Source of the DNA: Celeribacter baekdonensis
GTDB lineage: Bacteria > Pseudomonadota > Alphaproteobacteria > Rhodobacterales > Rhodobacteraceae
DNA: 64,000 bases
Reading direction: 5' to 3'
NCBI RefSeq assembly: GCF_003047105.1
Contig: NZ_CP028473.1
Coordinates: forward strand, 59,421-123,420
Both the position numbers and the translations under genes were made by a program. This document shows positions 60,357 to 64,000 of the stretch, piece after piece. The notes beneath the pieces are model-generated. The model made no database searches. It was not told the DNA's origin and saw only the letters and a program-made list of their open reading frames with translations. Numbering within the stretch: position 1 is the first letter of the stretch; each line of letters opens with the position of its first letter.

Positions 60357-60634
60357 ATGGCAGAACGATCCCCCCTGTTTCTGGGCCTCGCCCGTCCGCC
60401 CAAGTATCTGGGTCTCCCTGTCGGATACCTCGTGGTGCTGGCGACAGGGGTCGTTCTGCCGTTCATCTGGACCAAGTCCATGGCCTTCTTCCTGATCGGC
60501 CTCGTCGCCTATCCGATCCTCTGGTTCGTCGCCGACCGCGAGCCGCATTTCTTCGAGGTGCTGCGCGTCTCCTATGGATCGGTGCGCCCGACGAAGAACC
60601 GGGCCTGCATGGAGGCGACAGCTTTGGCGCTTGA
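60357..60634 (+). CDS. virB3: VirB3-like inner-membrane protein (C-terminus frame-disturbed)
   Basis: ATG 60357. About 82 in-frame residues: APLF-type start AERSPLFLGLARPPKYLGLP, two membrane helices (VLATGVVLPFIWTKSMAFFL, then IGLVAYPILWFVADREPHFF) and EVLRVSYGSVRPTKNR. One base further would give the usual GGDS-type ending and a TGA at 60632-60634 that overlaps the VirB4 ATG (TGATG). As read, the frame runs on into VirB4. Either a one-base deletion near 60600 or a real VirB3-VirB4 fusion. Confidence 0.75.
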
Positions 60635-62992
60635 TGCAGGCACACTTTCCACTCACGGAACGGCACTCCTTCAGGCTGGCGGCGGGGAGTTCGCGCGGGA
60701 GAGCTATCTCGCCGAACACCTGCCGTATTTTGCTCTCGCCGATGACGATGTCATGGTCCTGCGCGAGGGCGATCTGATGGCGACCCTGCGCCTCGACGGG
60801 CTTAACCCGATGACCACTGAGGACGCCCGGCTCGATGCGCTCAAACGCGCGGTCGCAGCCATCGTCGCCCAGACCGGTAATGCCTTTGGTTTCTACATCC
60901 ACCGGATCTCAGTCCCGCAGGATCTCGGGATGCGCCCTATCGAGGGAGACAGCTTCGCCGCCGCGATCGACACGCGCTGGCAGGCCCATGTCAAAGACCT
61001 GCGCCCCGCCAAACGCCAACTTTATCTCAGCGTGATTCGGCGGCCTGACATCTCGGCCCGTATTCCGCTCCTGCGCGCGCTGGCCCGCAGGGCCTGGGTC
61101 AAGGACCGCGCGACACGCCTGCAGGAGCTGAACGAGGTCATGGGCTTTTTCGAGGTGGCGCTTGCGTCGGCCAACCCAGTCAGACTCACGAAGTCCGGTG
61201 GTGAATGGCTGGGCTATCTCAATACCCTGAACGCGGGCAGCTTCTCCCCATCGCCTTCGGGCATAGCGCCCTGCCCTCTCGCATACCTTGAGCAATTGCC
61301 GCGCGACCTTTGATGGCGAAGTTGTCACCCTGACCGATGCCGTGACCGGTCGGGTCAAATACGGCGCTCTCTTTTCGATGAAGTCCTACCCCGCACTCAC
61401 CGACGTCACACTCCTCGACGCGCTCGACCTGCCGCTGGATATCGTGCTGACGAACTCCTTCAGTCCGATCCCGAACAACATCATGGCCGAACGCATCCAG
61501 CGCATCATCCGTCAGATGCATGCCTCCGACGATGCCGCCGTCTCTCTGCGCGAACAACTGGGCCAGGCCGCCGATGACCAGGAAGCGGGCCGCATCGCCT
61601 TTGGCGATCATCACCTCTCCATCGCCGTCTACGCCCCGGACCGCGACACGCTCGAACGCGCCGCCGCCCAGATCAAACGCGTTGGCCAAGAGATCATGTC
61701 GGTGATCGTGCGCGAGAACATGGCGCTTAAAGCCACCTACTTCGCACAATCTCCCGGCAACTTCGGCTACCGCGCCCGCAAGACGCCGATTTCCTCGATC
61801 AACTTCGCGATTTCGCGGCACTTCACGGCAGCGTCGAAGGGCGCGGGCCGGATCAGTCGCCTTGGGGTCAGACCATTTCGGCCCTGCCCACGGTCGGCAC
61901 CTCGGGCTATCGGTTTCAATTTCCACGAGGCGGGCGGCCCCGGCAAGGAACCAACGGTCGGCCATACGCTTGTGCTCGGTCGCACCGGCACGGGCAAGAC
62001 GCTGACCACCGCTTTCCTCGCAGCCCAAGCGCAGCGGGTCGGCGCGCGGCTCTTTTTCTTCGACAAGGATCGCGGCCTCGAAATGGCGGTTCGCGCCTTG
62101 GGCGGGCGCTACAACGAGATCCGCGCGGCGTACCGACAGGGCTGAATCCGCTCGCCACCGAGACAGACGAGCGCGGCCGTGCCTGGCTTTCGGACTGGCT
62201 GGCGACACTCCTCACGCGCAATGGCACACTCACCGGCGAGCAATCCCGCCATATCCAGAGTGCGGTCGGCCAGAACGCCGATGCGGGCGCGGCGCTGCAG
62301 CGCTTTGTCAGTTTCGAGACGCTGTTTCAGTCGCTCGATGATGATGGCGAGCTGCAGTCCCGCGTCGCCGAATGGGCGCCGGGTGGACGTTACGGATGGG
62401 TTTTCGACGAGTCCGAGCGCGGCGCGGGCCTCAAGCTCACAGGCGACATCGTCGGGTTTGACATGACCGAGATCCTCGACATGACCACCGAGCGGATGGC
62501 GGTGCTCTCCTACATTTTCCGCCAGATCGAACGCGTGGTCGAAGACCGCCGCCCCACCATCATCGTGCTCGACGAGGCCTGGAAGCTTCTGGACGATCCG
62601 TATTTCGGGCGCGGCTGGAAAACTGGCTGGTGACGCTGCGCAAGATGAACTGCGTCGTGATCATGATGACGCAGTACCCGAGCCAATTGCGCGACAGCCG
62701 CGTCGGCAAGACCATCGTCGAGACCGTCCCGACCCAGATCCTCTTCCCCAACGATCGCGCCACGATCTCGGACTATGACTTCCTGCGCGTGAACGCCAAG
62801 GAGGCCGCCCTTCTGGTCCAGCCCACCATCGGCCAGCGCATCGCGCTTGTGCGCTCGGCGGGCGACAGTGTCTTCGTCGATGCCGATCTCTCTGCCTTGG
62901 GCAACCTCCTCCCCATCCTTGGCGGCGCGCCACCGGCGAAGCCCGCGTACGCGCCGATTGGCGCGCCAATCCCGATTTCTGGAGACATGTGA
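60634..62992 (+). pseudogene. virB4: VirB4 ATPase, interrupted by multiple single-base indels
   Basis: Joined frames give a VirB4 of about 785 aa. Recognisable blocks: ESYLAEHLPYFALADDDVMV, RLQELNEVMGFFEVALASAN, TNSFSPIPNNIMAERIQRII, Walker A LVLGRTGTGKTLTTAFLAAQ, FFFDKDRGLEMAVRALGGRY, Walker B PTIIVLDEAWKLLDDPYF and NCVVIMMTQYPSQLRDSRVG. Frame changes fall near 60690, 61245, 61275, 61810, 61913 (an extra T that compensates the previous loss), 62127 and 62608. The protein blocks on either side are well preserved. VirB4 energises pilus assembly and substrate transfer; as read here it cannot be made. Confidence 0.8.
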
Positions 62993-62993
62993 T

Positions 62994-63204
62994 ATGAGTC
63001 TGAAACCCCTCCTTGCGCTTTGTGCGGCCGCAAGCCTGCTGGCCGCTTGCGAGAAATACACCGAGAAAACCTCACCCTGCTTTGGTCGCAATGGCAAGCC
63101 GCAGGTGACCCGGTCCGCGCTTTCCTTCTCGATCATGGGCGTACCGGCTCAGGAGACGGCCAAAGCCCGACTGTACCTTCGAGCCCCCTGCCCGTCCGGA
63201 ATGA
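62994..63204 (+). pseudogene. Small conjugation lipoprotein with a one-base frame change
   Basis: ATG 62994, one base after the VirB4 stop. MSLKPLLALCAAASLLAACE contains a lipobox (LLAAC) and continues YTEKTSPCFGRNGKPQVTRS. Near 63165 one base is off; the alternative frame ends CTFEPPARPE at a stop that overlaps the next ATG (ATGA at 63201-63204). Short lipoproteins of this kind follow virB4 in alphaproteobacterial transfer operons (TrwH/VirB7-like position). Possible entry-exclusion or channel-anchoring role. Confidence 0.55.
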
Positions 63205-64000
63205 GCCGTGCCGCGATCATATCTGCGGGCTCTGCCTCGGCCTCAGCGCCCCTGCCCGCGCTCGCCCAAGGCGTGCCGACGCAGGATAATTCCGCGATTG
63301 GCCGCGCTATCGCGCGGGTAACGGCGCTCGCCGAGGATCTGGGCGTTCAGCAAGACAAGGACCGCACCGAGTCCACGCTTGCGGATGTCCAAGCCGACCA
63401 GCTGCGCGTCCTCGAAGAGATGACCGCGGCGATCACCGGTCCCGGCTTCGATATCCGCGCGCTCGAGGGCAATGCGAATTTCGGGGTGGCGGCGGTCTAT
63501 CCAATACCGATCCCAGCCCGATGAACAGCCGCCTTTTCGGAGAGGGCCGGGAGACGGTCGAGATGATGATCGTCGAGGTCGCGGGCGAGTTCGCAGGCGC
63601 CCCGGGTGTGACCCGGGCCGGTCTCTCGGCCACCCAGTGGCGCTGCCTCTTCCAGGCGCTGATCAAGCAGGAGAGCCGCTTCAACGTCACAGCACAAAGC
63701 CCCGTTGGCGCCTATGGGCTGACCCAAACTCATGCCGGAACCGCGCCGACCTCGGCGTCGACGTTATGATGTGAAAGACAACCTCCGCGGCGGCGCGCGT
63801 TACATCACCACCCAGCTCAATCGCTTCGGCAACATCCCTCATGCGCTTGCGGCCTATAACGCAGGCCCGGGCCGGGTGATCGAATATGGCGGCGTTCCGC
63901 CCTTTGCCGAGACCCAAGGCTACGTCCGCAATATCTCGAAATTCTACAACGAATACCTGGCTGTCGTGGGCGGTGCCGACGCGCTCGGCACACTCTCTCC
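63201..64000 (+). pseudogene. Lytic-transglycosylase-domain transfer protein, frameshifted and cut by the window end
   Basis: ATG 63201 starts a signal-peptide-like stretch ending LAQGVPTQ, then a helical part (VTALAEDLGVQQDKDRTEST, EEMTAAITGPGFDIRALEGN). The frame changes near 63505. From about 63521 follow ETVEMMIVEVAGEFAGAPGV and FQALIKQESRFNVTAQSPVG (SLT catalytic Glu), then several indels at 63725-63770, and the final part [38 protein letters not shown] up to the window edge. Probably one protein with an N-terminal coiled part and a C-terminal transglycosylase, a second such enzyme in this operon. Confidence 0.6.

Noticed and set aside
1..64000. CRISPR arrays, tRNA or rRNA genes
   Set aside because: No regularly spaced direct repeats and no segment resembling tRNA or rRNA was noticed on either strand; a covariance-model scan would be needed to exclude small RNAs.

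Overview
The window looks like part of a large replicon, most likely a plasmid or plasmid-derived element, of a marine-type alphaproteobacterium (Rhodobacteraceae / Roseobacter group). The support is a GC-rich sequence by eye, a ParB + DUF7146 primase + strawberry-notch helicase block typical of those plasmids, VirB-type conjugation genes at the right edge, TRAP transporters of both the DctPQM and TAXI types, and IS30 remnants. No tRNA, rRNA or CRISPR array was seen.

Layout. (1) 1-12.3 kb, minus strand: plasmid maintenance block with a primase-like protein cut by the window edge, a 1465-aa methylase/helicase fusion, five small plasmid proteins, a long ParB-family protein and an orphan zinc-ribbon protein. 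(2) 12.5-14.2 kb: an AbiEi/AbiEii type IV toxin-antitoxin pair with a palindromic operator-like site. (3) 14.2-22.6 kb: a scarred accessory zone holding a broken membrane-protein gene, small ORFs, an unusual module (YbaK-type aminoacyl-tRNA deacylase, D-Ala-D-Ala-ligase-like ATP-grasp enzyme, 811-aa NTPase and an unknown 287-aa protein), and two IS30 transposase fragments bracketing a HAD phosphatase.

(4) 22.6-41.4 kb, almost all minus strand: a catabolic island. A Rieske ferredoxin / 93-aa protein / amidohydrolase operon faces a MarR gene across a tandem AGTAAG operator. Next come the parts of a phthalate-4,5-dioxygenase-like route: oxygenase, PDR-type reductase, Gfo/Idh dehydrogenase (frameshifted) and a 4,5-dihydroxyphthalate-decarboxylase-like protein. 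With them are an FMN hydroxy-acid oxidase, a TAXI-TRAP importer, a second MarR, a ThDP decarboxylase and two aldehyde dehydrogenases. A second palindrome (CTTAG-N4-CTAAG and variants) lies upstream of five of these genes and looks like a regulon signature. (5) 43.1-57.5 kb: a DctPQM TRAP importer, a Zn alcohol dehydrogenase, a hydroxyacyl-CoA-dehydrogenase-like oxidoreductase, and an RbsABC-like sugar ABC importer in which one permease is fused to an SMP-30/gluconolactonase-like domain. A divergent LysR regulator and a universal stress protein follow.

(6) 58-64 kb: start of a plus-strand VirB-type conjugation operon (TrbM-like protein on the minus strand, then VirB1, VirB2, VirB3, VirB4, a lipoprotein and a second lytic transglycosylase). 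About ten single-base indels interrupt otherwise well-preserved reading frames here, so this part is either decaying or badly sequenced. The overall picture is a plasmid carrying an aromatic/hydroxy-acid and sugar-acid utilisation island between its maintenance and transfer modules. The organism and plasmid assignment and all substrate assignments are inferences from families and context, not read from the sequence.
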